Source: JAYZDF01 sp036337945 (lineage in GTDB: Bacteria > Myxococcota > Kuafuiibacteriia > Kuafuiibacteriales > Kuafuiibacteriaceae). From it: a stretch of 54,454 nt of DNA. Positions 33,329-42,403 of this stretch are shown in pieces. Under the pieces are notes generated by a model that had not been told where the DNA came from, made no database searches, and worked only from the letters and a program-made list of their open reading frames with translations. Every line of letters begins with the position of its first letter. Within the stretch, counting starts at the first letter, position 1. A program made the translations under genes and the position numbers. The stretch lies in NCBI GenBank assembly GCA_036337945.1, contig JAYZDF010000044.1, forward strand, positions 1 through 54,454. The letters run 5' to 3'.

Positions 33329-36300
33329 CGCGAACTCTAATATTCTGTTCAAGTCGCTCTGCAAGCATCCTAACGAGAGAGTAAACGAGTTCCGGCTGAC
33401 GCCACAGTATCGAATGAAGTGCCGACCTTTTTAGTATAAGGCAATCTACTTCGGTGACCGCTGTGACTGAGGCACTGCGGGGCCCCGCCATGATTGCTGA
33501 AATCTCTCCAAGTATTGAAGGGTCTCTGAGTTCAGCAAGCAATTTAGAGCCTTCATGAACCTTCACGCTGCCATTGAGAGTGATCACGAGATGAGTACTC
33601 TTTTCGCCTTTCACGAAGATAGGTACGCCCGGTTCATACGAAACGTGTTCTGCTGCCGAAATAAAGTCCCGAAGGACATAATCATCAAGCGTGTTGAAAA
33701 GATCTATTGTTCGGAGCAGAAACAGAGTTTCAAGAAGGTCGGATTTCGCCTTCGTTTGACGCGGAGAATTGAGTACAGCGAAGCTGCTTACTTCTCTAGT
33801 TTGGGCATTGGTTTGCAGTCGATCGCAAAGTTGCTCAATGATATGCCAAGCGAAACCGGTTTCTTCTGTCATAACAGCCAAGAGTTGGGATTTTGATAAT
33901 CGATATATACGTGTGTCTGATATTGCGTGTAATTGCTTTTGCTCAAAGCTCGAGAAGAAAATGTCGAATTCTCCAATCAAATCACCTTTTTGGTATTGAC
34001 GCTCGTGATCTCGAAGATGCCCATCGACAACCACCACGAGTTCTGGCTCCGTGCTTGAATTGAGCTGGAGTTGCTGTCCCTGACGAAGGATGTCCTGCTT
34101 GGCTGAGGTACATAGGACACTGAGACGGTAGGTCGACAAACCCGAAAAGTAGTGAGAGCCGATGAAAACGCCCACGTCATTGACGAATTGGGTATAGGTT
34201 CCTTTTTGTTCCCGGCGGACCAATTCCTGAGTGCCCGCAACGTCAAGGTCAAAGTCTGTCTCAGTGCTCTCCAAGATGGGTATATTATTTTGCTCTGCAA
34301 TAGCCTTCGCGCAGGTTGAGAGCCAGGTATTATTCCATGGCAGCCTACCCATTATTAGTTCGGAAAGCCTGACAGCCCAGTCAACTGACTCAATAATTCC
34401 AAACGCATTCTGCAGTTGCGACAGCTTTCGTCCAGGGGTCTGCTTCTCTAATATAGTTGGGAGAAAGGTTCGTTCACGTTCGCTGATTGTATTTTCAAGC
34501 AATTCGAATGCGAGGTCAGATTCGGATTTGGAGCCGGATTGTAATGCTTGCTCTAATGACGAACTCAGTTCTCTTTCGTAGTAGAGTTGCAATATGAGAT
34601 AAATGCGTTCCTCGGTCTTTCGTAGTTCTGATTCCAGACTGGTTCGAAGAACTGCCGAGTCATCGAGAGGTTGCAGGTCTCTAATAAACGCTAATATTTG
34701 AGTATAAGACCTCGCTTCCTCTTCAAGTATTTCTGCAAGTAAAGTCTTCTTATCTGTTAGCAGAACATTATCATCTGTGGCTTCGCCGAGTGCTCGAAAT
34801 GCCGAGGTGCGGAGATCACGATCAGGTGTCTCAAATAATGAAATTAGAAACTCTAAAGCTTGAGAAGACTGCAGTTTTCCCAAGGTTTCAATGATTTCTT
34901 TTTTAGAGCTCCATCGGAGTTTGTTGTCATTGAAAGAGTCAATAAGCACCTGCACTGCAGGTTCGCCAATGTTCAAGCAGGCATTCTTTAGAGGCCCGCG
35001 TAGAGACTGAATATTAATGTGATTTGTTATAAATTCAGTGGAGATTACGGTGGCGGTGGCTCCGGTCGCCGCGATGGCAATTCTTTTGCCCTGTGCGCTT
35101 TCAGTGTTGAGTAGATTATGAATCTCATGAGCAAACTCCGTTGTTTTTGAGTTAATAATAATGTCCACAGCTCTCACTTGCTCGTTGAATTTATTCGAAG
35201 CAAAAAGGCTCTCAATTTTGGCTCTGGCGAGATTTATACCTCTTGCTCCGCCGTATTTGAGTAAGGCAGTTAGGGCACTATCTTGTATTCGAGTGTCAGG
35301 ATGCTCTAGATAAGGCTGGGCAAACGTTAGGCATTCTTGCTGGAGACATGCGCTAACTGCGAAGATACCGATTTCTAGGTATTGATGATCTTTTGAATGA
35401 GCAAGACTAGAGGCGATACTATCCGCAAATTTTTTGTCGGGGCTTTGCTCGATGTACTGAAGGACCGATTGACGAACGAGATGAGGTCCGTGAACGAAAA
35501 GTCGCTCGAAATTTTCAGCAGCTCGTTTTGCGTTTACCTCATTTAGCAATCGCAAGGCGTAAGTCACGCGGGAAGGTTTGTCGGAGTAAAGTTGCTGCAC
35601 AACCAGGTTTTCGGCCTCTGGTCCAAACGTGATTGCATCGGCATCGCCATATTGACGACGATCGAGAGATTGGCGAAGAGCGTCTTTGTAGTGTTTCCCA
35701 GCGCTCATGCCCACCCATACCCAGGCGAGAACAACGAGCAGACCGACTCCAGTTATGCCGGTAACGCCTAGTTCCAAATAGTCCTGAATCAAAAGTAAGA
35801 GGGCTCCACCGGCGAGTGATGCTACCTGAGTAATAATCGTATCGAGAAATCCCTGGACGCGAGTTTTGTGAGAATCCGATAACGGTTGAAATAGAACGTA
35901 GAAGGCGGGGCTGTTGACCCCAGTTGCGAGTGAACGCTCTGTGACCTTTAATGCTACTGCTGCAACAAACATCACCGAGACAGAGCCGTTGAGTTTTAGG
36001 AGTATAAAACTTGCGAGCATAAGGACGAAAACGCTGAGTGGTGTGACGAGTAATGCTTTACCGATGCCCCAGTTCTTGAGAATTCGATTGCTGATAAATA
36101 CTTTTGTGATGAGCTGAAAGACACCAATTATAAATACGAAGCCACCCATAAATGCCGCGTAGTCATTAGCCTTTGAAATTTGTTTATGCGTTTGGTCTAA
36201 AAAGAAATTATCTACAAAATAAAAAACGACACAGTTTGCGATGAGAATAAAAGCGATTTGATATACGTATTTTCGTTGCGATGGGCTAATGGGACCGGAT

Positions 36301-36968
36301 TCCTCGGAAGCCTCATGACGTGAGTGAGAACTCGGTTTTCGAAGTTGCGCCTGAAATCGCTGGAGATTCATATAGGCTGCGGCGTAACCAAAAGCAGAAA
36401 ACCATAAGAGGTTGATAACTCCGATCTGATTTACGAAAAGAGGAACTACAGCCCCGCCAACGATGAGAGGAAGAATTTCGCCTGCGCTAATGAGTCCGAA
36501 GACTTTCTTCGCTTCGCGAACAGTGAAAGAGTTGTTGGCGACGGTCCAAAAAATGACGTTGGTTAGGTTCCATTCGGCCTCAGCCCACACAAACAAAACA
36601 AAGCAAATCACCCGCCGAGGCAAGATGTGATCAAAGCCAAGCCTTAGACCAATTGTTATGACAAAGAGAGCAACGGTGAAGTAGATGGCTGTTTTGATGA
36701 AACCGGACGCTTTTTCGAGTTTGAGAAATGCAAGCCCCAAAAGAGTTACAAATGCGGCACTCGCGAGATAAGCATAAGGGATTTGGCTGGAATCAAAGGA
36801 CTCCAAAAAAAGAGCACTCGCAGCACTGAGCGTAAAGGCTCGAGGTATACCAAGGAAAAAAGATTGCTGTAAATTGAAGGCGACGACATCCTTGACCTCG
36901 TCATCAAAGTCGGCATCGAGGCTCGTAAAAATTCTACTTCGCTTTTTACTCATTGGTTGCCGGTTCAT
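33318..36968 (-). CDS. Npt-like/MFS transporter domain with HEAT repeats and two cyclic-nucleotide-binding domains
   Basis: This 1216-residue inner-membrane protein inserts between two T6SS blocks on the opposite strand. Residues about 40-440 contain roughly a dozen hydrophobic helices in the pattern of the ATP/ADP-antiporter (Npt1/Npt2, TLC) family, for example VFGLISAGEILPLIVGGAVV. Residues about 460-890 are HEAT-like helix repeats (TRIQDSALTALLKYGGARGI, RDLRTSAFRALGEA). Two cNMP-binding beta-barrels follow, at about 945-1055 and 1090-1205; the second has the GEISAIMAGPRSASVTAVTE phosphate-binding cassette with its conserved Gly-Glu and Arg. Such fusions occur in Myxococcota and relatives. 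Ligand and transported substrate are unknown. An alternative start is the ATG at 36953. Confidence 0.8.
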   Translation of the reverse strand: MNRQPMSKKRSRIFTSLDADFDDEVKDVVAFNLQQSFFLGIPRAFTLSAASALFLESFDSSQIPYAYLASAAFVTLLGLAFLKLEKASGFIKTAIYFTVALFVITIGLRLGFDHILPRRVICFVLFVWAEAEWNLTNVIFWTVANNSFTVREAKKVFGLISAGEILPLIVGGAVVPLFVNQIGVINLLWFSAFGYAAAYMNLQRFQAQLRKPSSHSRHEASEESGPISPSQRKYVYQIAFILIANCVVFYFVDNFFLDQTHKQISKANDYAAFMGGFVFIIGVFQLITKVFISNRILKNWGIGKALLVTPLSVFVLMLASFILLKLNGSVSVMFVAAVALKVTERSLATGVNSPAFYVLFQPLSDSHKTRVQGFLDTIITQVASLAGGALLLLIQDYLELGVTGITGVGLLVVLAWVWVGMSAGKHYKDALRQSLDRRQYGDADAITFGPEAENLVVQQLYSDKPSRVTYALRLLNEVNAKRAAENFERLFVHGPHLVRQSVLQYIEQSPDKKFADSIASSLAHSKDHQYLEIGIFAVSACLQQECLTFAQPYLEHPDTRIQDSALTALLKYGGARGINLARAKIESLFASNKFNEQVRAVDIIINSKTTEFAHEIHNLLNTESAQGKRIAIAATGATATVISTEFITNHINIQSLRGPLKNACLNIGEPAVQVLIDSFNDNKLRWSSKKEIIETLGKLQSSQALEFLISLFETPDRDLRTSAFRALGEATDDNVLLTDKKTLLAEILEEEARSYTQILAFIRDLQPLDDSAVLRTSLESELRKTEERIYLILQLYYERELSSSLEQALQSGSKSESDLAFELLENTISERERTFLPTILEKQTPGRKLSQLQNAFGIIESVDWAVRLSELIMGRLPWNNTWLSTCAKAIAEQNNIPILESTETDFDLDVAGTQELVRREQKGTYTQFVNDVGVFIGSHYFSGLSTYRLSVLCTSAKQDILRQGQQLQLNSSTEPELVVVVDGHLRDHERQYQKGDLIGEFDIFFSSFEQKQLHAISDTRIYRLSKSQLLAVMTEETGFAWHIIEQLCDRLQTNAQTREVSSFAVLNSPRQTKAKSDLLETLFLLRTIDLFNTLDDYVLRDFISAAEHVSYEPGVPIFVKGEKSTHLVITLNGSVKVHEGSKLLAELRDPSILGEISAIMAGPRSASVTAVTEVDCLILKRSALHSILWRQPELVYSLVRMLAERLEQNIRVRATQ

Positions 36969-37172
36969 TTGTTAGAGGCTCATGTCAGCCCGAATATTAT
37001 CCCTGGAATTTACCCCTAGCTAAAATATCTGTATGTTGACTAGCTGAGACAGACCATGTGGGCAAGACAAGTTCGAAAGATCCGTCGAGAATTTGAAAAA
37101 TTATGCTGCCGATGTTTGCGTCAACTGGACTAAACAGAGATGCAAGGCTAGTTTATCAATACGGTCAGCAAA

Positions 37173-38783
37173 GTGTTCGTAAACAGTCTAAAAATTAGTT
37201 TAGCCCTCACATTTGGCAAAAAGTCGGAAACTGTGGTGGCTGGAAACATTAAAAATATTGATCTGAAGATCGACACAAGTGGATTTACCGCGAAACTTGA
37301 TTGGTGGGTGATTTGTCAACGGAGCTCCGCGGAAGACAAAATTTTCCCAAATTTTATAAAGCCCGACCTCATCAAGGCGAAGTTATCCATTGACCGAACA
37401 TTCGACAAGGTAGGCACGAAAACCGAGCCTATGATCCTTACCGGACTAGTGACTGAGAAAGCACTGGAAGAACGCTCATTTGGTGATGTCTACGGGGAGC
37501 CTGTTCTTCATCGACGATATACAATAGAATTCTCTGATATTGCCCAGGTCCTCTGGAAGCAACACTTTCCAACAGCGCTTTGGGTCGATAAGTCGTGGAA
37601 ACAGATTTTTATGGATAACGTCCATAAAGATATGAAGTTTACTTACACTTGGACCAAGCTGAACACGAAACATCCGGTCTTGTCGCTTGGGCTAGGGGAG
37701 GGGAAAGCGAGCTTCTACGATTTCATGATCTGGTTGCTTCGAAGCGAATACGGGAGTCTGTTCTATGACCTCAACCAAAATAAATATGAACTTGGCTCAA
37801 AAAAGAAGACCATCGGAAAAGAACAAGAAGTAAGTGCTGAGGATGTTGAGCTTGTTGAAACAGTATTTCTACCGACTCCGAGGCACAAGACTACAATCCT
37901 GAATAGCTACTCAGAAAAACCAAAGACTAAGGACGTAACGAACAAGTATGCTGAGAAGGTAATCGTTCAGAACAGGCTGTTTGCTTCGCAAGTTGCGAGC
38001 CATCTCACAGCGCGAGAGACCCTAGAAAAAAATCTGATAAAGCCAAGTGAACCCCATTTGTTACTCAAGATGGGACGATACCCCAGTTTTACGATTCGTC
38101 CTGGGATGCTCATGTCTTTCAAAGAACAGTGGAGCTCAAAACATATCTTTAGTTCGAAAAAATACCGTGTTTTGAGCAATTCCATTGTTTGTCATGCTCT
38201 GGAACAGGGGGGGACAAAGAACGATGGAGACGAATCAAATAAGTACGAGATTAGCTTCGAGTCACGACTAGAAGAGAAGGGTGACCCCGTCTTTCATTAC
38301 CCTGATTTTGTAACGCCTTCTTGGCCATTCTTCGTCGAAGGTAAAGTTCTCAGTGAAGAAGGCAGCAAGAAAGAGGACACCTATCAATTTTACTCAGACA
38401 AAGGAACTTCAATTGATTATTACAAAGTGAAGGTTCCGCTTTGGAAAAACGACAAAGTCATTGCACCGTATGATGCCAATATAGAGATGGGGAATCACTA
38501 TTTCCCGCTTTATAAAGATGAGAGAGTCGTTTTGGCGCTCTACTTCCAACATGCTCGTATCGATCGTTGTATTGATTGGCGGGCTGGAGTTCGATTACCA
38601 AAGGAAACCCAAGGGAATCATATTTTGCTCGGAAAAACGGACAAAAGCAAAACATCGATTCGTCACGTCTATGAAGATAAGAAACCGACGCTGAATATAA
38701 CAAGGCTTTCCGAGAAAGATACCCAGGTGATCGAGGTGAAAGAAGGCCGAATTATGTTGGAAACACAGGAGCTGAAGAAATGA
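37173..38783 (+). CDS. vgrG: VgrG spike head (gp27/gp5-OB part) of a split spike
   Basis: This 536-residue protein corresponds to the trimeric head of the T6SS spike. Features include an N-terminal gp27-like beta region (VVAGNIKNIDLKID, then GVVTE-like LTGLVTEKAL), a middle domain (FSDIAQVLWKQHFPTALWVD, FYDFMIWLLRSEYGSLFYDL, equivalent to VgrG 'F..RLLe..GI.Y.F'), and a C-terminal OB-like segment (YYKVKVPLWKND, then NHYFPLYKDERVVLALYFQH). It stops after the OB domain, whereas ordinary VgrG continues into the needle, which here is a separate gene 37 bp downstream. The start is assigned to GTG 37173 with no clear Shine-Dalgarno; the true start could be elsewhere in the preceding 200 bp. It begins the operon leading into tssF and tssL. 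Confidence 0.75.
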   Translation: MFVNSLKISLALTFGKKSETVVAGNIKNIDLKIDTSGFTAKLDWWVICQRSSAEDKIFPNFIKPDLIKAKLSIDRTFDKVGTKTEPMILTGLVTEKALEERSFGDVYGEPVLHRRYTIEFSDIAQVLWKQHFPTALWVDKSWKQIFMDNVHKDMKFTYTWTKLNTKHPVLSLGLGEGKASFYDFMIWLLRSEYGSLFYDLNQNKYELGSKKKTIGKEQEVSAEDVELVETVFLPTPRHKTTILNSYSEKPKTKDVTNKYAEKVIVQNRLFASQVASHLTARETLEKNLIKPSEPHLLLKMGRYPSFTIRPGMLMSFKEQWSSKHIFSSKKYRVLSNSIVCHALEQGGTKNDGDESNKYEISFESRLEEKGDPVFHYPDFVTPSWPFFVEGKVLSEEGSKKEDTYQFYSDKGTSIDYYKVKVPLWKNDKVIAPYDANIEMGNHYFPLYKDERVVLALYFQHARIDRCIDWRAGVRLPKETQGNHILLGKTDKSKTSIRHVYEDKKPTLNITRLSEKDTQVIEVKEGRIMLETQELKK

Positions 38784-38820
38784 AGCGGTTAATCCAAGCC
38801 ATTACGGAGGCATTCTAGAC

Positions 38821-39477
38821 ATGTCCAGCTCACTCATTTGCCGCGTCGAACTTGATAAGAAAGACGGCATAACCGTAACGGTTGAAAACGAAAAAGATAA
38901 AATTACTCAGACGTTTATTCTGAATGGTACGTCAATCACAACAACCGTGAAAGGCGGGCAAGATGTCTCAACGATTACTCAAAAGAAGGACAGCCTCGTT
39001 TATGAAGTGAAATCGAGTAAAGAGAAAAGCACGGTGACTCAAAAAGCAGACAGTGTCTCAATCAAATGTAAAAATTATACGGTCAACGCTGAAACCATAA
39101 AGATGAATTCGACCAAAACAACGTCTCATACGAGTAAAGACAAGTACTCTGTAAAGAGTAACAAAGATATGACTCTAAAAACGATGGGTAAGTTTTCGGC
39201 AACAAGTCTGAAACCAATGCAGTTGAAGACGAGCAGTTCTATGTCGATAAAGGCTACAGGATCGCTACAGGCTAAAGGTGCTACGGCTGTGATTCAGGGA
39301 TTGACTAAAATCGATGTCAAAGGTGGAGCGGCAGCGAAGTTATCCGCAGCAAAAGTAGAAGTTTCGGGCAAAGCGATGGCGGCTCTTGAGGCTCCAATGA
39401 CAAATGTTGGAAAACTCAAGACTTCCATAAAAGGTGCGCTGGTTACCGTAGGTGGCGGAATCGTCAAACTTGGATAA
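38821..39477 (+). CDS. VgrG-type beta-helix needle encoded as a separate gene
   Basis: This 218-residue protein is made almost wholly of short Lys/Thr/Ser-rich beta repeats (TVTQKADSVSIKCKNYTV, then SIKATGSLQAKGATAV, AAAKLSAAKVEVSGKA). Each strand is about 8 residues, as in the C-terminal triple-stranded beta-helix of VgrG/gp5. It ends VTVGGGIVKLG, a sequence that would face the PAAR tip. Its own ribosome site GGAGG lies 10 bp before the ATG, and the upstream frame has a stop at 38781-38783, so it is independently translated rather than a sequencing artefact of one VgrG. It should co-assemble with the 37173-38783 product to form the full spike. Confidence 0.75.
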   Translation: MSSSLICRVELDKKDGITVTVENEKDKITQTFILNGTSITTTVKGGQDVSTITQKKDSLVYEVKSSKEKSTVTQKADSVSIKCKNYTVNAETIKMNSTKTTSHTSKDKYSVKSNKDMTLKTMGKFSATSLKPMQLKTSSSMSIKATGSLQAKGATAVIQGLTKIDVKGGAAAKLSAAKVEVSGKAMAALEAPMTNVGKLKTSIKGALVTVGGGIVKLG

Positions 39478-39509
39478 AGGCGGAATGAAAGGAATAGAGG
39501 TCAATAAGT

Positions 39510-41177
39510 ATGTCTGAAGATGATGCCTTATACAAAGAATTTTTGAGCGAAATGGAGTCACTTGAAAAGTTTCGCGTGACTTACTCAGGCTTGTTTCCTA
39601 ACGCGCCTCTTCAGCGCGAGGATCAAGATGTAAGAAGAATCGTTGAAGCATTAGGTATGTTCAATGCGAAGACTCGCGTTGCTGGCAGAAGAGCTCTTCT
39701 AAGAAGCACCGTACGCTTATTTTCACAGCATTTCCCACAGATGTTGAATTCAATACCGGCGATGACCATGCTTAGCGCCGTGGCGAATCAAAAATTTGTT
39801 GATGCTTCTTTCATACCGAAAGGAACGAGAATATTTATCTCTGGCGAAGGAAAAGATAACGGTCCTATGAGCGGCGAAAGCCTCGTAGCGCATTTTCGCA
39901 CGCTTTCGCATCTCAACGTTGTCCCGTATCGCCTTAATTGGGTAGAGATTTTGAGGGTTCCAGGGGAGGGCTATCGTCTCCTACTAAGAATCGAGAGTGA
40001 CTTTAGTCGCAACGATGAAATCGGTGATTTGAGTTTTCATATTAACCACCTAAACGATCTAAATTCTTCTAGTTTGATCAATTTCAACCTGAAGAAGCAC
40101 ATCCAGCGAATTGGAGTGGTTTTTGATGAAGAGGTCAATCAGGAAACCAAATCGGAAGAATGCGATTTTTATTTTGGGCCTGTGAAAGGGCAGGATGTCA
40201 GTGGAATCGCCTTTGATCATCCACTGCAGCGTGCCCGAACCTTTTTTAGATTTCCTCAACAAGATCTTTTTCTCACGGTAAATGTGGCTGCCAGGGCCCG
40301 TAATTGGGAGTTCTTTACCCTAGTCTTGGACCTGGGCCCAGATTGGCCCACCAATCTACGATTGAGTCCTTCGTCTTTTCAATTGAACGTCGCGCCGATG
40401 GTGAATATTGAGAAAGCATTGTCTAACCCCGTCATGATTGACGGCACCAAAGAGCGGGTACTTCTCGGTAGTTCCGAACCGGAAAACCGGTTTGTTCCTC
40501 AAGCTATCCAAACCGTGTACCGGCTAGATGGTGAAGGACTTCAACCTCTGAATCCAGGAGTTGTTGACTACGAGAGTGGACATGCAACCTATGAAGTTGA
40601 ATCCGAAGGAGCTTTGGAGAATCGAAAAGTCTGGGGCTATATTCACGTGCCTGGTTCTTTCGAGTCTCCGGTACCAGTTGCAGCGGAAGGTGTGTGGCAC
40701 CAGCCATTATTAGCGGAGGAGCCGCTTGGCCAATGGGAAACGGTGCTTGCAGACCGCCACGTAGAAGGTGTGTCCTGGGAGGTCTCCGGGCCTGTTTTGG
40801 CAGCCGCAGAGAGCGACTTTATTAACGACTATGATGGGCTTATGCAGCTTCTCTCAATCAAGAATCAGCGGTTTCTTTCGGTAAATGACCTTGCTTTTGT
40901 ATTGAGAGCGCTTGGCGCTTCCTCGTCTCAGTTCTTTTCTGAGATTGTTGCGGCTATCGTTGATTTAAAATTTGAGAAAAAACCATTTGTCAAAAATTCT
41001 ACCGGCTTTAAGTACATATACCTTTTAGAGCTGAGTGCCCTAGACAGCGGTCTCGTCGGGATTCTCGACTTGTTTTGTAAAAGACTCCTTGAAATATTGA
41101 AGAGTTGGAGTGTGGAAGAGGTTGTTGAGCTGACAATTTCTGTCAGAAATATGGAAACTCAGCTAAGTTACAGTTGA
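39510..41177 (+). CDS. tssF: T6SS baseplate protein TssF
   Basis: This 555-residue protein forms the baseplate wedge core with TssG. Family landmarks are an N-terminal helical LYKEFLSEMESLEKF (usual 'yY..EL..lr'), DVRRIVEALGMFNAKTRVA (usual 'D..veRLlEgfA.l.Arv'), a FPQMLNSIPAMTMLSAV segment, KGTRIFISGE, FRTLSHLNVVPYRL and, mid-protein, FQLNVAPMVNIEKALSNPV, equivalent to the conserved 'F.LnctPvvNLF'. AGG 9 bp upstream supports the ATG at 39510. Its stop (TGA 41175-41177) overlaps the ribosome site of tssL, so the two are translationally coupled. Confidence 0.92.
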   Translation: MSEDDALYKEFLSEMESLEKFRVTYSGLFPNAPLQREDQDVRRIVEALGMFNAKTRVAGRRALLRSTVRLFSQHFPQMLNSIPAMTMLSAVANQKFVDASFIPKGTRIFISGEGKDNGPMSGESLVAHFRTLSHLNVVPYRLNWVEILRVPGEGYRLLLRIESDFSRNDEIGDLSFHINHLNDLNSSSLINFNLKKHIQRIGVVFDEEVNQETKSEECDFYFGPVKGQDVSGIAFDHPLQRARTFFRFPQQDLFLTVNVAARARNWEFFTLVLDLGPDWPTNLRLSPSSFQLNVAPMVNIEKALSNPVMIDGTKERVLLGSSEPENRFVPQAIQTVYRLDGEGLQPLNPGVVDYESGHATYEVESEGALENRKVWGYIHVPGSFESPVPVAAEGVWHQPLLAEEPLGQWETVLADRHVEGVSWEVSGPVLAAAESDFINDYDGLMQLLSIKNQRFLSVNDLAFVLRALGASSSQFFSEIVAAIVDLKFEKKPFVKNSTGFKYIYLLELSALDSGLVGILDLFCKRLLEILKSWSVEEVVELTISVRNMETQLSYS

Positions 41178-41185
41178 GGTCTAAA

Positions 41186-41923
41186 TTGAGCGCCGATACA
41201 CGAGATTTATGGTTTGCGATTGAGCAAACAATTTCAAAGATTGATGAACTTTGCGTGCGCGCGAAAGCAGAAGAATTGCGTGCGATGAACCGACAAAATG
41301 AAGGCTCTTGGCTGCCCAATGCTGATACGAACGGCTTTGCCCCTTCGGAGCAAGACGAAGCGGCGACGAGCCCTGAGCCTTGGGGTGGACGTACGAAAGG
41401 CGCCGATATCGTAACCCTTCGTGCGGCCTTGCGAGAGCATTTACAACTTCTGCGGGATTTACTGTCACGCCGTTTGACCGAACGAGAAGTGTATTACTGT
41501 TTATTTCCGATTGTTATTTATACTGATGAACTTGTTCATGCTGCAGTTGGTCAACGCTCGAGAACTTGGGCACCGTTGCAACAAGAGTTGTACGACGTCG
41601 ATAACGGTGGCGAGATGTTTTATTCTCTAATCGATAATCTACTCGCGAAGAGTGAGACTTTACCGCTCATTTTTGAAGTCTTCTATTTTTGTATTCGTGA
41701 TGGCTTCGTAGGAGCTCTAGACAATAATCCAGCGCGAATACAAGAGTATCTCGACCGGCTGAAGTTACGCATACCTACAATGGACGTTTCTCCGGCAGGT
41801 AGTGATGAAATCGGCTTTGATGAATCCGTAGAGCTCATCGATTTCCCTAAATCCTATTATGCGATGGCAGCGGGTGTCTTGCTTGGATTTTTCGTTGTGC
41901 TGCAAATGTTTGCTCGATACTAG
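41186..41923 (+). CDS. tssL: T6SS inner-membrane protein TssL (DotU)
   Basis: This protein of about 245 residues belongs to the cytoplasmic-facing hook of the membrane complex. The DotU signature is clear: FPIVIYTDELVHAA, then WAPLQQELYDVDNGGEMFYS, FEVFYFCIRDGFVGAL, and a single C-terminal membrane helix SYYAMAAGVLLGFFVVLQMF that targets it to the inner membrane. No peptidoglycan-binding OmpA domain is attached. The TTG at 41186 is chosen because GAGG lies 6 bp upstream; another TTG at 41174 lacks a Shine-Dalgarno. It is directly coupled to tssF. Confidence 0.93.
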   Translation: MSADTRDLWFAIEQTISKIDELCVRAKAEELRAMNRQNEGSWLPNADTNGFAPSEQDEAATSPEPWGGRTKGADIVTLRAALREHLQLLRDLLSRRLTEREVYYCLFPIVIYTDELVHAAVGQRSRTWAPLQQELYDVDNGGEMFYSLIDNLLAKSETLPLIFEVFYFCIRDGFVGALDNNPARIQEYLDRLKLRIPTMDVSPAGSDEIGFDESVELIDFPKSYYAMAAGVLLGFFVVLQMFARY

Positions 41924-41944
41924 AAACAATATCAGAGACTTTTT

Positions 41945-42391
41945 ATGTCCGAAAACGAATTCTTCAACCTAAAAAAACTGCGTAAAAATTGGGTCGAAGA
42001 GAACGACGATGGTAGTGCCTTGCGCCATGCCAAATTACAGGCCGTAAAGCCTACTCTGGATCCACATATTGAGTCGGCGCGGATCTTAAAAGAGCTAGAT
42101 GAGCAGTGTAAAATACGTTTTCCAATGCATTACGAATCGTTGAGCGTGTTCTTGGCCGAGGCGAAAACCGCCTTTGAACAGGTCTTCGCGGAGAAACCGG
42201 CATCTGAGGACATCGACGAGGATGATTTGGATTCTGAAGACAGTCTTGATGAAGATGACGAAGCGTTTTTAGCAATGGATGACGATGAGGATGAAGAGTT
42301 GGAAGAAGAGGGCATCGACGAAGATGTGCTGAGTCGTCTTCGAGAAAACCTGATTCTCTTAGAAGATCTGCTTGAAGCTGTCGCGTTATGA
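41945..42391 (+). CDS. Acidic protein of unknown function at the end of the tssF-tssL operon
   Basis: This 148-residue soluble protein starts 21 bp after tssL. Residues 1-80 are mixed helical (FFNLKKLRKNWVEEN, LDEQCKIRFPMHYESLSVFL). Residues about 85-125 form a strongly acidic Asp/Glu tract (EDIDEDDLDSEDSLDEDDEA), and the end is a short helix LRENLILLEDLLEAVAL. No family is recognised. Position and direction suggest a T6SS accessory role, possibly a chaperone or charge mimic binding baseplate or membrane-complex parts, but this is only context. It converges with the second tube-like gene. Confidence 0.7.
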   Translation: MSENEFFNLKKLRKNWVEENDDGSALRHAKLQAVKPTLDPHIESARILKELDEQCKIRFPMHYESLSVFLAEAKTAFEQVFAEKPASEDIDEDDLDSEDSLDEDDEAFLAMDDDEDEELEEEGIDEDVLSRLRENLILLEDLLEAVAL

Positions 42392-42403
42392 ACGCCTCTT
42401 AGG

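Noticed and set aside
38784..38820. Frameshift or sequencing error splitting VgrG
   Set aside because: The second gene has its own good ribosome site and in-frame ATG and the first ends cleanly after a complete OB domain, so a genuine split is more likely; resequencing would settle it.
30732..39477. A toxin/immunity effector pair next to the PAAR-like or spike genes
   Set aside because: No nuclease, peptidase, amidase or Rhs domain is attached or adjacent that I can recognise, so effectors must be encoded elsewhere or be unrecognised.
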